A DNA stretch of 64,000 nt from Caballeronia sp. SBC1 (GTDB lineage: Bacteria > Pseudomonadota > Gammaproteobacteria > Burkholderiales > Burkholderiaceae), in the NCBI RefSeq assembly GCF_011493005.1, contig NZ_CP049158.1, positions 1,550,001 through 1,614,000 on the forward strand, in the 5' to 3' direction. The position numbers were made by a program, and so were the translations under genes. Of the stretch, positions 9,419-20,049 are shown piece by piece. How positions within the stretch are numbered: position 1 is the first letter of the stretch; every line of letters starts with the position of its first letter. Below the pieces are notes generated by a model. It saw nothing but the letters and a program-made list of their open reading frames with translations, did no database searches and was not told the origin of the DNA.

Positions 9419-10018
9419 ATGAAAATTGCCGTCATTGGTGCAACCGGCACAGTCGGCCGCGCCGTCTTCTCCGAATTCCAGCCGCGTCACGAAGTCATCG
9501 AGATCGGTGCCACGCGAGGTGCGCACCGCGTCGACCTGACGAAGATCGACAGCATCCATGCGCTGTTCAAGTCGATCGGCCAGGTCGATGCCATTGTTGC
9601 CACAGCCGGGCACGTTCACTTCGGCGAACTCTCGCAGATGACCCCCGAGCAATTCCGCATTGGCCTCGACGACAAACTCATGGGCCAGGTCAATCTCGTC
9701 CTGGTCGCGCAACAATATTTGAACGATGGCGGCTCGTTCACGCTGACCAGCGGAATCGTGGGCGACGAGCCCATCAAATACGGCGCAAGCGCGGCAGCGG
9801 TCAATGGCGCCATTGAAGGTTTCGTGCGAGGCGCTTCGATCGAACTGCCTCGCGGTCTGCGCATCAACGTCGTGAACGCGACCATGCTGGAAGAAGCGCG
9901 TGAAGCGTTCGGGCCGTATTTCCGCGGCTTCGAGGCAGCGTCCGGTGCGCGCGTTGCGCTGGCGTACAGCCGTAGCGTGGAAGGCCTTGAAACCGGCCGT
10001 ATCTACAAGGTGCGTTGA
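9419..10018 (+). CDS. Short-chain dehydrogenase (atypical SDR)
   Basis: A 199-residue Rossmann protein, starting MKIAVIGATGTVGRAVFSEF with the nucleotide motif GATGTVG. It carries a shortened SDR core: ATAGH replaces NNAG, LTSGI supplies the Ser, and the YGASAAAVNGAIEG region holds Tyr but no Lys at the usual +4 position, where Ala is found. It belongs to the short SDRs that often lack the complete catalytic triad. The stop codon is immediately followed by the ATG of the GNAT gene, so the two are probably co-translated. Confidence 0.85.
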   Translation: MKIAVIGATGTVGRAVFSEFQPRHEVIEIGATRGAHRVDLTKIDSIHALFKSIGQVDAIVATAGHVHFGELSQMTPEQFRIGLDDKLMGQVNLVLVAQQYLNDGGSFTLTSGIVGDEPIKYGASAAAVNGAIEGFVRGASIELPRGLRINVVNATMLEEAREAFGPYFRGFEAASGARVALAYSRSVEGLETGRIYKVR

Positions 10019-10450
10019 ATGGTTGCCGAGTGGTCGAGGGACGAGTATTGCGTCACCACGGACATCAGGACGTTCGACTTCGACATCGTGCATCGGTACT
10101 TGAGCGAGGTTGCGTACTGGTCACCCGGCATCTCGCGCGAGAAGGTCGAGCGGGCTGCCGCGCATTCGCTGGCATTCGGCCTGTTCCATCGCGACGAGCA
10201 GATTGGTTATGCCCGCGCGATCACGGACACCGTGAGCTTCGCGTATCTCGCCGATGTGTTTGTGCTACCCGGCCGTCAACGCGACGGCCTGGGCACATGG
10301 CTGGTGGAATGCCTGTTGGCGCATCCGGATTTGCAGGGCCTGCGCAAGATGATGCTGACAACCACGAGCGCTCACGCGTTGTATGCCCGGTTCGGTTTTG
10401 TCGTGCCTGCGCAGCCGGAAAAGCTGATGGAAAAACTCGCGCCGGAGTGA
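10019..10450 (+). CDS. GNAT family N-acetyltransferase
   Basis: A 143-residue acetyl-CoA-dependent acyltransferase. The acetyl-CoA-binding motif is visible as VFVLPGRQRDGLGTWLVE (the Q/RxxGxG/A element is RQRDGLG) near residues 81-98, and the C-terminal YARFGFVVP is the typical last strand. It starts on the base after the SDR stop codon, indicating translational coupling. The acceptor is unknown. The following gene is convergent, with 15 bases between. Confidence 0.9.
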   Translation: MVAEWSRDEYCVTTDIRTFDFDIVHRYLSEVAYWSPGISREKVERAAAHSLAFGLFHRDEQIGYARAITDTVSFAYLADVFVLPGRQRDGLGTWLVECLLAHPDLQGLRKMMLTTTSAHALYARFGFVVPAQPEKLMEKLAPE

Positions 10451-10465
10451 CGTCGAAGTGAAGCC

Positions 10466-11395
10466 TCAACCGCCAATCACGCCCTGCGTGTTCACATAAA
10501 GTGAATACAGGCCGTGACTCGCCGCCATGAACAAGCGGTTGCGATAACGGCCGCCAAAACACACGTTGGCACAGCGTTCGGGCAACGCAATATGCCCAAT
10601 CGCCTCACCTTGCGGCGTGAAGATCCTGACGCCGTCCAGGTCGTCGTTGCCCATGCCCCAGCCGCACCACAGGTTGCCGTGCACATCCACGCGAAAACCG
10701 TCGGGCGTGCCCTGCCCGGCATCAATCACCTCGCGCTGATTCGTCAGCTTAAGGCCGTCGCTTGCGACATCGAAGGCGAGGATCTTACGCGGCGACGCTC
10801 GCGAATCGACGATATAAATCACCGACTCGTCCGGCGAAAATGCGAGTCCGTTCGGGCCGATCAGCGTGTCGGTCATCATGGCGATCTCACCACTCTTGCC
10901 ATCCACGCGATACACCGCCGGCTTCAACTCCGGGTTCTTACGCTCGCCCTCATAAAAGCCGTCAATACCAAAGGTCGGGTCGCTGAACCAGATGGAGCCA
11001 TCGGATTTTACAATCACGTCGTTCGGTGAATTGAGCGGCTTGCCGTTGTATTGGTCGGCGAGCACGGTGATCGAACCGTCGTACTCTGTGCGTGTTACGC
11101 GGCGCGTGAGATGCTCACACGTGACCAGCCGTCCTTCACGGTCGCGGGTATTGCCGTTGGCGTTATTCGATGGTTTGCGGAACGTGCGGACCTCGCCCGT
11201 TTCTTCGTCCCAGCGCAGCATGCGGTTGTTCGGAATGTCGCTCCATACCAGCGTGCGACTGTCGCCGAACCAGACCGGGCCCTCCGACCAGCGAGCCCCC
11301 TGATACAAACATTCGACCGACGCCATGCCGACGCGTAGCGCGTTGAAGCGCGGATCGAGTACTCGGACGGCGGGATCGGGATAACGGCGCTCCAT
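10466..11395 (-). CDS. SMP-30/gluconolactonase family lactonase
   Basis: A 309-residue six-bladed beta-propeller that hydrolyses sugar lactones with a divalent metal. Metal-ligand motifs are GARWSEGPVWFGDS (Glu), NSPNDVIVKSDGSIWFSDPTFG (Asn) and GPNGLAFSPDES (Asn/Asp). No signal peptide, so cytoplasmic. It is the last gene of a same-strand set with an aldehyde dehydrogenase and a hydroxypyruvate isomerase, which suggests an oxidative pentose or sugar-acid route in which it opens the lactone made by a dehydrogenase not seen in this window. Confidence 0.9.
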   Translation of the reverse strand: MERRYPDPAVRVLDPRFNALRVGMASVECLYQGARWSEGPVWFGDSRTLVWSDIPNNRMLRWDEETGEVRTFRKPSNNANGNTRDREGRLVTCEHLTRRVTRTEYDGSITVLADQYNGKPLNSPNDVIVKSDGSIWFSDPTFGIDGFYEGERKNPELKPAVYRVDGKSGEIAMMTDTLIGPNGLAFSPDESVIYIVDSRASPRKILAFDVASDGLKLTNQREVIDAGQGTPDGFRVDVHGNLWCGWGMGNDDLDGVRIFTPQGEAIGHIALPERCANVCFGGRYRNRLFMAASHGLYSLYVNTQGVIGG

Positions 11396-11429
11396 CTGCT
11401 TTCATCTCCTTGTTGTTTGATTCGTTTGA

Positions 11430-13007
11430 TTAGTTGGGTCCGAGTTCGCCATCGCGCAGGCGCCACAGACTTAGCGGATTGTCATCCTGAAGTGCAAGCG
11501 GCAGCAAAGCCGAGGGCAGGTCCTGGTAACACACCGGCCGCAGGAAGCGTTCAATCGCCATCGCGCCAACCGAGGTCGCGCGGCTGTCGGATGTAGCCGG
11601 ATACGGCCCGCCATGCACCATGCCATACGATACTTCAACGCCGGTCGGAAAGCCGTTCGCCAGAATCCGACCGACCTTGCGTTCGAGGATGGGCAGGAGG
11701 CGCCGCGCGAGCGGCAAGTCGTCGCTTTCCATTTGCAGCGTGGCCGTTAGCTGGCCTTCAATACGCCGTGCCAAGTCCAGCATTTCGTCCTCGCTGCTGC
11801 AGGTCACAATCAGCGATGTGGGTCCGAATATCTCATCTTCGAGTTGCGGCGTGGCGAGGAATTTTGCGGCGCTCACGGTATAAAGCACGGGCAGTGCCGG
11901 ACACGACACATCGGATTCGGCGCCGGTCGCCACGCGCTCCGCGCCCGATTCATCACGCCGCGCAATGCCTTCCTGATACGCGGCCGCAATGCCCGTCGTC
12001 AGCATTGTCTGAGCGCCCTTCTTTTCGAAAGCACTCACGGCGTAATCGATAAACGCCTGCAAATGCGGCCCTTCCAGCGCCAGCACCAGACCCGGATTCG
12101 TGCAGAACTGACCGACCCCGAGCGTGACTGAATCGACGAAACCATTGGCGAGCGATTCAGCCCGCGCGGCGAGTGCACCCGGCAGCACAAAGAACGGATT
12201 GATGCTGCTCATCTCGGCAAAGACAGGAATCGGCTCGCGCCTCTTCGATGCGATCTCGATCAACGCCAGGCCACCTCGTCGCGAGCCCGTGAAGCCGACC
12301 GACTTGATAGCCGGATGTGCCACCAGCGCTTCGCCTATCGCGTTGCCCGCGCCCACTACGAGCGAGAACACACCTTCGGGCAATCCTGAATCAGCCACCG
12401 CTTTCTGGATCGAGCGCCCGACCAGCTCCGAGGTGCCCAGATGCGCTGGATGCGACTTCACGACCACGGGGCAACCCGCGGCGAGCGCGGCGGCGGTATC
12501 GCCGCCGGCTACTGAAAACGCCAGCGGAAAGTTACTGGCGCCGAACACGGCAACCGGGCCAACGGGAATCTTCTGCAAACGCAAGTCGGGCCGCGGCAAC
12601 GGCTTGCGTTCGGGTTGCGCCGAATCGATCGTGGCAGACAGCCAGCGGCCTTCGCGCACGAGCGACGCGAAAAGTTTCAATTGCCCGATCGTGCGGGCGC
12701 GCTCTCCCTCGAGTCGCGCTTTCGGCAACGCGGATTCGGCCTGTGCGCGTTCGATCAATGCATCGCCAAGCTCGGCGATATTGTCCGCAATCGCTTCCAG
12801 GAATTGCGCACGGATTTCAAAAGGCGCGAGCCGATAGGTATCGAATGCCTGCTCGGCAAGGTCGGCCGCGCGGGCGACTTCCTTCGCTCCGCCGCCTCCA
12901 AAAGCCGGCTGCAAGTCAACGCCGCGCGCTGGATCGAAGGCATGCAGCGTGACGTCTTTTCCGCGCACCGCCGTAGCACCGATCAGCATTTCTCCGGTGA
13001 TCTGCAT
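11430..13007 (-). CDS. Aldehyde dehydrogenase (NADP+), 2-oxoglutarate-semialdehyde type
   Basis: About 525 residues. It contains the catalytic Cys in GVGQFCTNPGLV, the general-base Glu in PVFAEMSSINPFF and the cofactor loop GSRRGGLALIEIAS. The opening MQITGEMLIGATAVRGKD and the overall length match the ALDH group that oxidises 2,5-dioxopentanoate to 2-oxoglutarate at the end of non-phosphorylative pentose or hexarate breakdown. Start chosen at this Met because GGAG lies just upstream. It sits 34 bases before the SMP-30 gene, supporting a shared pathway; the exact aldehyde is an inference. Confidence 0.9.
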   Translation of the reverse strand: MQITGEMLIGATAVRGKDVTLHAFDPARGVDLQPAFGGGGAKEVARAADLAEQAFDTYRLAPFEIRAQFLEAIADNIAELGDALIERAQAESALPKARLEGERARTIGQLKLFASLVREGRWLSATIDSAQPERKPLPRPDLRLQKIPVGPVAVFGASNFPLAFSVAGGDTAAALAAGCPVVVKSHPAHLGTSELVGRSIQKAVADSGLPEGVFSLVVGAGNAIGEALVAHPAIKSVGFTGSRRGGLALIEIASKRREPIPVFAEMSSINPFFVLPGALAARAESLANGFVDSVTLGVGQFCTNPGLVLALEGPHLQAFIDYAVSAFEKKGAQTMLTTGIAAAYQEGIARRDESGAERVATGAESDVSCPALPVLYTVSAAKFLATPQLEDEIFGPTSLIVTCSSEDEMLDLARRIEGQLTATLQMESDDLPLARRLLPILERKVGRILANGFPTGVEVSYGMVHGGPYPATSDSRATSVGAMAIERFLRPVCYQDLPSALLPLALQDDNPLSLWRLRDGELGPN

Positions 13008-13258
13008 GTGAACTCTCCTGAAAGCAGCGCCTATCGCGGACCGCAGATCGCGATGCACGCCGTGGGTGACAAAAAAACCAGGTGATACAAGACGCAAGCG
13101 AACTCGCTTTTTGCCGTGGACTCTCACGCCGCAAGGAAAGTTTCAGCGTCGTGCGAGTGAGTCCTGCGGAGTGAGTCTTGCGCTTGCTTCGCCGCTGTCA
13201 AAGCAAACCGCTGGCCGGACATCGCGCATCGGACCGGCATCGGACCTTTCCGCCATGA

Positions 13259-14101
13259 TCATGATGCGCGGCCCGCATGACGATACGGCGTGAGCCAGCC
13301 CAAGCCGTCGGAGGTGCCCGCGCGCGGCCTGTATTCACAGCCGATCCACCCGCCGTAGCCGAGTGAATCGATGAGATCGAACAGATACGGATAATTGACT
13401 TCGCCTGTATCCGGCTCATTGCGGTACGGCACGCCGGCAATCTGAATATGGCCGATGCCCGCGTTGCGCCGTTTCATGTCGCGGCGAAGCTTGACTGCCA
13501 GATCACCTTCGACGATCTGGCAGTGATAACAGTCGAACTGAACTTGCAGGTTTGGCACGCCAATCTCTTCGCAGATCGCTTGCGCTTCATCCTGCCGGTT
13601 CAGGAAATAGCCGGGCATGTCACGCGTATTGATCGGCTCGATCACGATGGTGACGCGCGCCGTTTGCGCCATGCTCGCGGCCAACGCCAGATTCTTGATG
13701 TAGACATCGCGATGTTGTTCACGCACGTGCGGCGTTTCGTGCTTCGCTTCACGCTTCGTTTCGTGCTTCGTTTCAATCAACCCCGCCATGACATGGAGCC
13801 GGTCGTTGCCGAGCGCCGCAGCATAGTCGAGAGCAATCTCAATGCTGCGCCTGAACTCATCCTCGCGTCCCGGCAGCGAAGCGAGACCGCGTTCGCCGCC
13901 GGTCCAGTCGCCCGGCGGCGCGTTGAACAGCACCTGTTTCAGGCCATTGTCCACGAGCTGGGCCTTGATCTCCGCTGGCGGAAATTCATAGGGAAACAGG
14001 AATTCCACCGCCTTGAAACCATCACGCGCCGCCGCGCCGAAACGGTCAAGGAATGTGTGTTCGTTGTACATCATGGTGAGGTTGGCGGCGAAGCGCGGCA
14101 T
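13259..14101 (-). CDS. Hydroxypyruvate isomerase family protein
   Basis: A 280-residue TIM-barrel enzyme of the Hyi/OtnI type (hydroxypyruvate to tartronate semialdehyde, or 2-oxo-tetronate isomerisation). Starts [20 protein letters not shown], with the active-site Glu in [14 protein letters not shown] and the metal-binding [14 protein letters not shown] and GCEYRP segments. Residues 110-123 are an unusual repeat [14 protein letters not shown] encoded by three 12-base DNA repeats, in the loop where homologues are shorter. It is upstream of the aldehyde dehydrogenase on the same strand, 251 bases away. Confidence 0.9.
   Translation of the reverse strand: MPRFAANLTMMYNEHTFLDRFGAAARDGFKAVEFLFPYEFPPAEIKAQLVDNGLKQVLFNAPPGDWTGGERGLASLPGREDEFRRSIEIALDYAAALGNDRLHVMAGLIETKHETKREAKHETPHVREQHRDVYIKNLALAASMAQTARVTIVIEPINTRDMPGYFLNRQDEAQAICEEIGVPNLQVQFDCYHCQIVEGDLAVKLRRDMKRRNAGIGHIQIAGVPYRNEPDTGEVNYPYLFDLIDSLGYGGWIGCEYRPRAGTSDGLGWLTPYRHAGRAS
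13735..13774. repeat. In-frame 12-bp tandem repeat inside the isomerase gene
   Basis: Three consecutive 12-base units (TTTCGTGCTTCG, CTTCACGCTTCG, TTTCGTGCTTCG) plus a partial TTTC. On the coding strand each unit gives four residues of the form E-(T/A)-K-(H/R). Being a multiple of three, changes in copy number keep the frame. Confidence 0.85.
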
Positions 14102-14308
14102 GATGAACCTCCTGCTGGTCGGGGTAACGCCGAGGCGGATGGCGTTGCGTGCAGGCATTGCCGACCCGGCACGCAAGACACGGTGCGCAACTCCCGCGCC
14201 CGCTTGTCCGCGCTGCCTGTGACTACCCTTCACTACCCTTCCTTCACTACCCTTCCAAGCGATGATATTCCCGGACCCCGCGCCCCGAATGATCGGTAAA
14301 AACCCTCG

Positions 14309-14647
14309 TCACGGCGAAGTTGGATGGTCGATCAGCGCGAAAGCATCGCGGATTTCGGATGTGCTTTGCGGGCGCACGACCCGCGCGACCTCGAGCCCGT
14401 TGTCGAGGAAGATCAGCGTTGGCCAGAGTTTGATCCTGAACGAGCGGCCGAGCGGACGGCCGCTGCCGTCCTCGATCTTCAAATGCCGGACGTTGGCGTG
14501 GTCCTGGAAGGCCTCTGCGATCAGGGGCTGGGCAGCGCGGCAATGGCCGCACCAGGAGGTGCCGAATTCGATCACCGCCGGCCCATCGAGCACGTCGATC
14601 TCAGCGCGCGATGGCGCAGTAAGTGCGAATTCAGTGGTCATCGCCAT
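14309..14647 (-). CDS. Thioredoxin family protein with CGHC active site
   Basis: A 112-residue thioredoxin-fold protein. The redox motif is SWCGHCRAAQ (Cys33 and Cys36), with His in place of the usual Pro, as in protein disulfide isomerases, which generally raises the redox potential. The cis-Pro region reads LWPTLIFLDNG. No signal peptide, so cytoplasmic. Start chosen at MAMTTEF because GAGGAG lies nine bases upstream. Nearby genes give no clear partner. Confidence 0.88.
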   Translation of the reverse strand: MAMTTEFALTAPSRAEIDVLDGPAVIEFGTSWCGHCRAAQPLIAEAFQDHANVRHLKIEDGSGRPLGRSFRIKLWPTLIFLDNGLEVARVVRPQSTSEIRDAFALIDHPTSP

Positions 14648-14813
14648 CAGTTTTTTCTCCTCAAAACAAAACGCGTGACAAGCAAACATGGCCGGACGAT
14701 CGATGTTCATGACATCGCCGAACTCGTCGATACCGCCTGAACAGCACGGCCCTTTCCGCAAAGCCGATGCCTGACACTAGCCCGGCCTTTCGCCTTCAAG
14801 GCCGACGCCGAGG

Positions 14814-15344
14814 CTAGAACTGCCCGAAGCCGGTCAGCCCGATCAGGCTACCCGCAGCCAGCAACCACAGCGGATGCAGCTTCGTCTTGAACGACAGAAA
14901 CGCAATGAGCGCCGTGATGGCCGTGAGTATCAAGCGGGTGTCCGACGCTTCGGCAATCAACGACGCGCTCGCTGCGACCAGGCCGGCTGTCATCGGGATG
15001 AGACCGAGTTGAACGTACCGCCGCCATGGATGGTTCTTGAAGCGTTCCCAGGCGTGCATCGCGGCGACTGTCACGATTGACGACGGACCGAACTTTGCAA
15101 TCGATGTCACCAGCACGCCCGGCCAGCCGGCCACATGCCAGCCGATCAGCGTCACGATCATCATGTTCGGTCCGGGCGCCGCCTGCGCGAGCGCGAACAG
15201 CGCGGAAAAATCCGCCTTCGACATCCACTGATGTATGTCCACTACCTGCCGCTGCATCTCGGGCAGGATGGTATTGCCGCCGCCAAAGGCGAGCAGTGAA
15301 AGCTGGCTGAAAATGGCCGCAAGCGAAACGAGATCGTGATTCAT
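14814..15344 (-). CDS. Chromate transporter, short half (second subunit)
   Basis: A 176-residue CHR-domain membrane protein, with the family motif FGGGNTILPEMQRQVVD near the N-terminus, FALAQAAPGPNMM and about six hydrophobic segments. Short CHR proteins work as pairs that together equal one full-length ChrA and export chromate by antiport. The ATG overlaps the stop codon of the upstream half as ATGA, so the two are translationally coupled. Specificity for chromate is inferred from the family. Confidence 0.9.
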   Translation of the reverse strand: MNHDLVSLAAIFSQLSLLAFGGGNTILPEMQRQVVDIHQWMSKADFSALFALAQAAPGPNMMIVTLIGWHVAGWPGVLVTSIAKFGPSSIVTVAAMHAWERFKNHPWRRYVQLGLIPMTAGLVAASASLIAEASDTRLILTAITALIAFLSFKTKLHPLWLLAAGSLIGLTGFGQF

Positions 15345-15949
15345 TGGCTCTCCTTGCGCTTTGCTTCCCGCTTCACTTCGCCGCTCATCTCGCGATTCAC
15401 CCTCGACGCGACGAAAATCGAAACCGGTGTGAGCACCAGCATCACTGGCAATAACGGCAAGCGCAGCAACGCGATCGCGACGAACGCTACGGCTGCGACC
15501 GCCGCCATGGAGAGTTTGCGCCGCAGCGGCCACGCTACCTTGATGGCCATCGATACCAGCAAGCCTGCAGCAGCCGCAGCGAGTCCCGCGAACAAATGGC
15601 GGATGTGCGGATCTTGATGCGTGCGTTGATACAGCACGCCGAGTCCGATCACGATCAGCGAAGGCCCGACGATCAACCCGAGCAGGCCCGCCAGCGCCCC
15701 GGCCACGCCGCGAAATTTCATGCCGACCGCAACTGAGAGGTTGATCACATTGCCACCCGGCAAAAACTGGCAAAGGCCCAGCAGATCGACGAATTCGTCG
15801 GGCGTAAGCCACTTGCGCCGCTCGACAATTTCGCGCCGTGCAAGCGGTAGTGCACCGCCGAACGCGGTCAGCCCGAGCGTCAGGAAGCCGATAAAAATTT
15901 CCGCGACAGTCGGCGGGGCGAACGGCTCTTGCAAGGCATGATCGTGCAT
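15341..15949 (-). CDS. Chromate transporter, short half (first subunit)
   Basis: A 202-residue CHR-domain membrane protein. Starts MHDHALQEPFAPPTVAEIF and carries LGLTAFGGALPLARREIVE and LGLCQFLPGGNVINLSV, equivalent to the FGG and PGP motifs in the partner. The C-terminal tail EVKREAKRKESQ is basic and encoded by GCGAAG-like low-complexity DNA similar to the repeat in the isomerase gene at 13735. The stop codon overlaps the start of the second half. Confidence 0.9.
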   Translation of the reverse strand: MHDHALQEPFAPPTVAEIFIGFLTLGLTAFGGALPLARREIVERRKWLTPDEFVDLLGLCQFLPGGNVINLSVAVGMKFRGVAGALAGLLGLIVGPSLIVIGLGVLYQRTHQDPHIRHLFAGLAAAAAGLLVSMAIKVAWPLRRKLSMAAVAAVAFVAIALLRLPLLPVMLVLTPVSIFVASRVNREMSGEVKREAKRKESQ

Positions 15950-16115
15950 GGTTCGGCGAGCGTTACTTTTTAGGAAGCGCAAAGCGTAACGCTTTACGGC
16001 CGTTGCTTCAAAGTATGGAATGGCTGTTTAAAGCACGATGCGGATTTTTCGGGCAGCGGGGTACAACGCCACTGCAACCGCCGGCACCCAACCCGCTCTC
16101 ATCGCCCGATTCGGA

Positions 16116-17072
16116 TTACGAAACCTTGACGTCACCAAGTTCGCGACGGGATTCGTAAGCTTTCAAATGCGTATAGGCCGTCGAGAAAAGCGGCGTGCTG
16201 ATTGCGCCCTCGGTCCCTTTAGCTCCTTTGGCACGCGCGATCAGATCTCCCACCACGTGGTCCGCCTCGATCCGCGCGCCGTTCTCAAGATCGCGCAGCA
16301 TGGACGCTGTGATGGTGGAACCGGCCTCCGTGAACATCGCCCGCGCACGCGCGACCACTGCTTCTCCGGGCGCAAAGCCATTCGCGGTTGCGATGGCGCG
16401 GGCTTCATCGAAGAGATCGAGCAGAAATTTCTGGCCGCCCGGCGCCGCGATGATGTCGCCGACCGGTGCGCGCATCAGGCATGTGCCGGCCGCGAGCGTC
16501 GCGAGGAACACCCACTTTTCCCACATCGACTGAATGATCTCGGGGCTGGCTGCCGCGTCGAATTGCGCGCCTGACAACTGTGCCGAGATGGCTTCAATTC
16601 GCGCCGATAAACCGCCCGTACGCTCGCCGTATTCCATGGAATGCAGCTTGTTCAGGTGAACGATGGTGCCGTCGGCGTCGAGCGTCACGGCCACGATGCA
16701 CTGGCCGCCGAGCACGCGGTCCGCGCCGAATTGCGCTTCGAGCACATCCAGGTGATGCATGCCGTTGAGCATGGGCAAGATGGCGGTGTTCGGCCCGACC
16801 GAGGTTTTTATCGATTCGATGGCGCCGTCGAGATCGTAAGCCTTGCAGCTGAGCAGGATCAGGTCGAACGGCTCGCGAACGTCTTTCGCCAGCACGATGG
16901 GCGGATTGGGTATCGACAGATCGCCATTCGGGCTGCGCACATTGAGACCCGTCTGCGCGAGTTGCGCGGCACGCCGCTCGCGCACGAGGAATGTCACTTC
17001 GCGGCCGGCGGCGAGCAGCCGCCCGCCGAAATAGCCGCCAATCGCGCCCGCACCCACCACCAGAATCCGCAT
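16116..17072 (-). CDS. 2-dehydropantoate 2-reductase family (ApbA/PanE)
   Basis: A 318-residue NADPH-dependent ketopantoate reductase-type enzyme. The Rossmann motif VVGAGAIGGYFGGRL is at the N-terminus, the catalytic Lys lies in LLSCKAYDLD, and NGMHHLDVL and the C-terminal ENGARIEADHVVGDL match the family. Start chosen at MRILVV because GGAG precedes it by six bases. It may supply pantoate for coenzyme A, but organisms often hold several paralogues, so the physiological role is uncertain. Confidence 0.88.
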   Translation of the reverse strand: MRILVVGAGAIGGYFGGRLLAAGREVTFLVRERRAAQLAQTGLNVRSPNGDLSIPNPPIVLAKDVREPFDLILLSCKAYDLDGAIESIKTSVGPNTAILPMLNGMHHLDVLEAQFGADRVLGGQCIVAVTLDADGTIVHLNKLHSMEYGERTGGLSARIEAISAQLSGAQFDAAASPEIIQSMWEKWVFLATLAAGTCLMRAPVGDIIAAPGGQKFLLDLFDEARAIATANGFAPGEAVVARARAMFTEAGSTITASMLRDLENGARIEADHVVGDLIARAKGAKGTEGAISTPLFSTAYTHLKAYESRRELGDVKVS

Positions 17073-17135
17073 GTCCTGCTCCTTCATTTAGTCTGATAAG
17101 AACGCCGGTCGCGAGTGCGCCGGCGCCGCCCGGTT

Positions 17136-17495
17136 CTATGCTTGCCAGACGCCGTACCCGGCTTCCCGCAAGCCGATTGCCAATTCCACTTCCATCTCCC
17201 GCGCGCCTTCATACGGCATCGGGTTATACAGTTCGTAGAGCTGCGGCAACAGTCGCAGCCCGAATTCCCGCGCATACCGGTTCGACTGGATGCCGGCCTT
17301 GTGTTTGTCGAAACGAACATCGGGGTCGATGCCCGTCATGCCTACGTAGACGAAGGGCTTGCCGAGCACGTAATCCGGATTCGCGCGCCGGAAACGCGCT
17401 TCGTTCCAGACCGTGTCCGCCAGTTCGATCACGTAGACGTGGTAATGGTGAGACCTGGGGTGCGTCTTTTGCTGCGTCTTTTTCCGAAGCGCCAT
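17136..17495 (-). CDS. Possible GIY-YIG-like protein, unknown function
   Basis: A 119-residue basic protein. HYHVYVIEL and, after a 26-residue insertion, FVYVGMTG resemble the paired strands of the GIY-YIG nuclease fold, followed by RFDKHKAG with Arg and His at plausible positions, and a Glu-rich end (EGAREMEVELAIGL). The insertion between the two strands is longer than usual, so nuclease activity is not assured. Start chosen at MALRKK with AGGG seven bases upstream; a TTG nine codons earlier is possible. 375 bases without a gene follow before gnd, in which I see only a TTGACA-like -35 element near 17807. Confidence 0.6.
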   Translation of the reverse strand: MALRKKTQQKTHPRSHHYHVYVIELADTVWNEARFRRANPDYVLGKPFVYVGMTGIDPDVRFDKHKAGIQSNRYAREFGLRLLPQLYELYNPMPYEGAREMEVELAIGLREAGYGVWQA

Positions 17496-17870
17496 GCGGT
17501 TACCCTGTTTCGCCTGGTTCAAGCGAGTCGCGCCGCGCCTGAAACCGGTCGCGGATGCTCATTCTAGACCGGTGTCAGGCATGTTGCCCGGACGCTCCCC
17601 GCTTGCTGTCCGACCGTGCTGGCGCGTGCGATGTCTGCCAGCCGCGTGTCAAAGTGGTAATCTCGCTCCGTCTGCGCGTTCCGCGCGGCGTTTGCGCGTT
17701 TCCACCGGCCAGGCTGACAGAAACGCGTAGTGTCCGTGCCGCTCTTGCGACTGTTTCCTGACGCGAGAGCCTGTCCGGAATGCCGTCGCGGACACCGCCC
17801 CAATTGACAAATCGCATCCGTCGCGCGTGTCGCCACGAGCCACCCGCGCTTCGGTCATTCGGAGAGAAAC

Positions 17871-19277
<1,407 letters not shown>

Positions 19278-19324
19278 GCTGCTGACGAGTTGCTTATAAA
19301 CGACTGCTCTTTCCAGTAGTTCAG

Positions 19325-19350
19325 CGCCGACGCATTCGCGTCGGCGTTTT
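19325..19350 (+). terminator. Rho-independent terminator after gnd
   Basis: CGCCGACGC and GCGTCGGCG form a perfect 9-base stem around the four-base loop ATTC, followed by a T-rich run (GTTTTCTTTT). It ends gnd transcription before the next gene pair. Confidence 0.9.
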
Positions 19351-19479
19351 CTTTTGTCCTGCGCAAATCGTCAGCTTTTGAATCGTCAAATTTTGTCGCG
19401 GCGAATTTTTCCACAAGTCGAATAATGGTGTTTGCGCCTAAGCTTCCCTATCGATGGATAACGGAACCGCGGGAAGATC

Positions 19480-20049
19480 ATGGCAACAGCAGTTACGTCA
19501 GTTAATCGGGAATCGGAGTTGAGCTACGCTTACCTCCACGCAATTGCATCCCACGCGGGCGTCAACTGCAAGACGAGCAACAGGCACGATGACAATGCCG
19601 GGATCGACGCCATGCTCACCGGTTGGGAGCCATTTCCGAACGGCGGAAGCCTGACCGAAGTCGACATCAAGGTCCAGCTGAAGGCAAGCATCAAGCCGCC
19701 ATTCGACGACGGCGACTCGCTTTCCTATTTCCTGTCCGGCACGCAGCAATATGACGACTTGCGCCGTGAAACGCACGCGTCGCCGCGGATACTTGCGGTG
19801 TTGTTCCTGCCGCCGAAAGCGGAAGACTGGCTGACACACTCTCACGAGCAACTCGTGCTGCGAAAATGCGCGTATTGGGTCAGTCTGCGCGGCGCTCCAC
19901 CAACAGACAACCATGCAGGTGTCACGGTAAAAATTCCGAAGCATCAGGTGTTCGACGGTACCGGTCTCATGCAACTCATGGCGAGCATCTCGCGTCGCGA
20001 AATTCCTGCTTATAAAGCTCCCGCACATCGAGTTTCTCATGGCGCTTAA
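19480..20049 (+). CDS. DUF4365-like protein, PD-(D/E)XK nuclease-type fold
   Basis: A 189-residue soluble protein. The N-terminal helix with Glu13 (NRESELSYAYLHAIA), Asp43 in NAGID and the Gln66-x-Lys68 of VDIKVQLKAS match the order of the PD-(D/E)XK catalytic residues as seen in DUF4365 proteins, which often occur in restriction or antiphage loci. I infer a nuclease-like core; no reaction is proven. Its stop overlaps the next gene by 11 bases, so the two form one unit. It lies just past the gnd terminator with its own likely promoter. Confidence 0.75.
   Translation: MATAVTSVNRESELSYAYLHAIASHAGVNCKTSNRHDDNAGIDAMLTGWEPFPNGGSLTEVDIKVQLKASIKPPFDDGDSLSYFLSGTQQYDDLRRETHASPRILAVLFLPPKAEDWLTHSHEQLVLRKCAYWVSLRGAPPTDNHAGVTVKIPKHQVFDGTGLMQLMASISRREIPAYKAPAHRVSHGA

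Noticed and set aside
13735..13774. Short repeats considered as a CRISPR remnant
   Set aside because: The units are directly adjacent with no spacers and are translated in frame.
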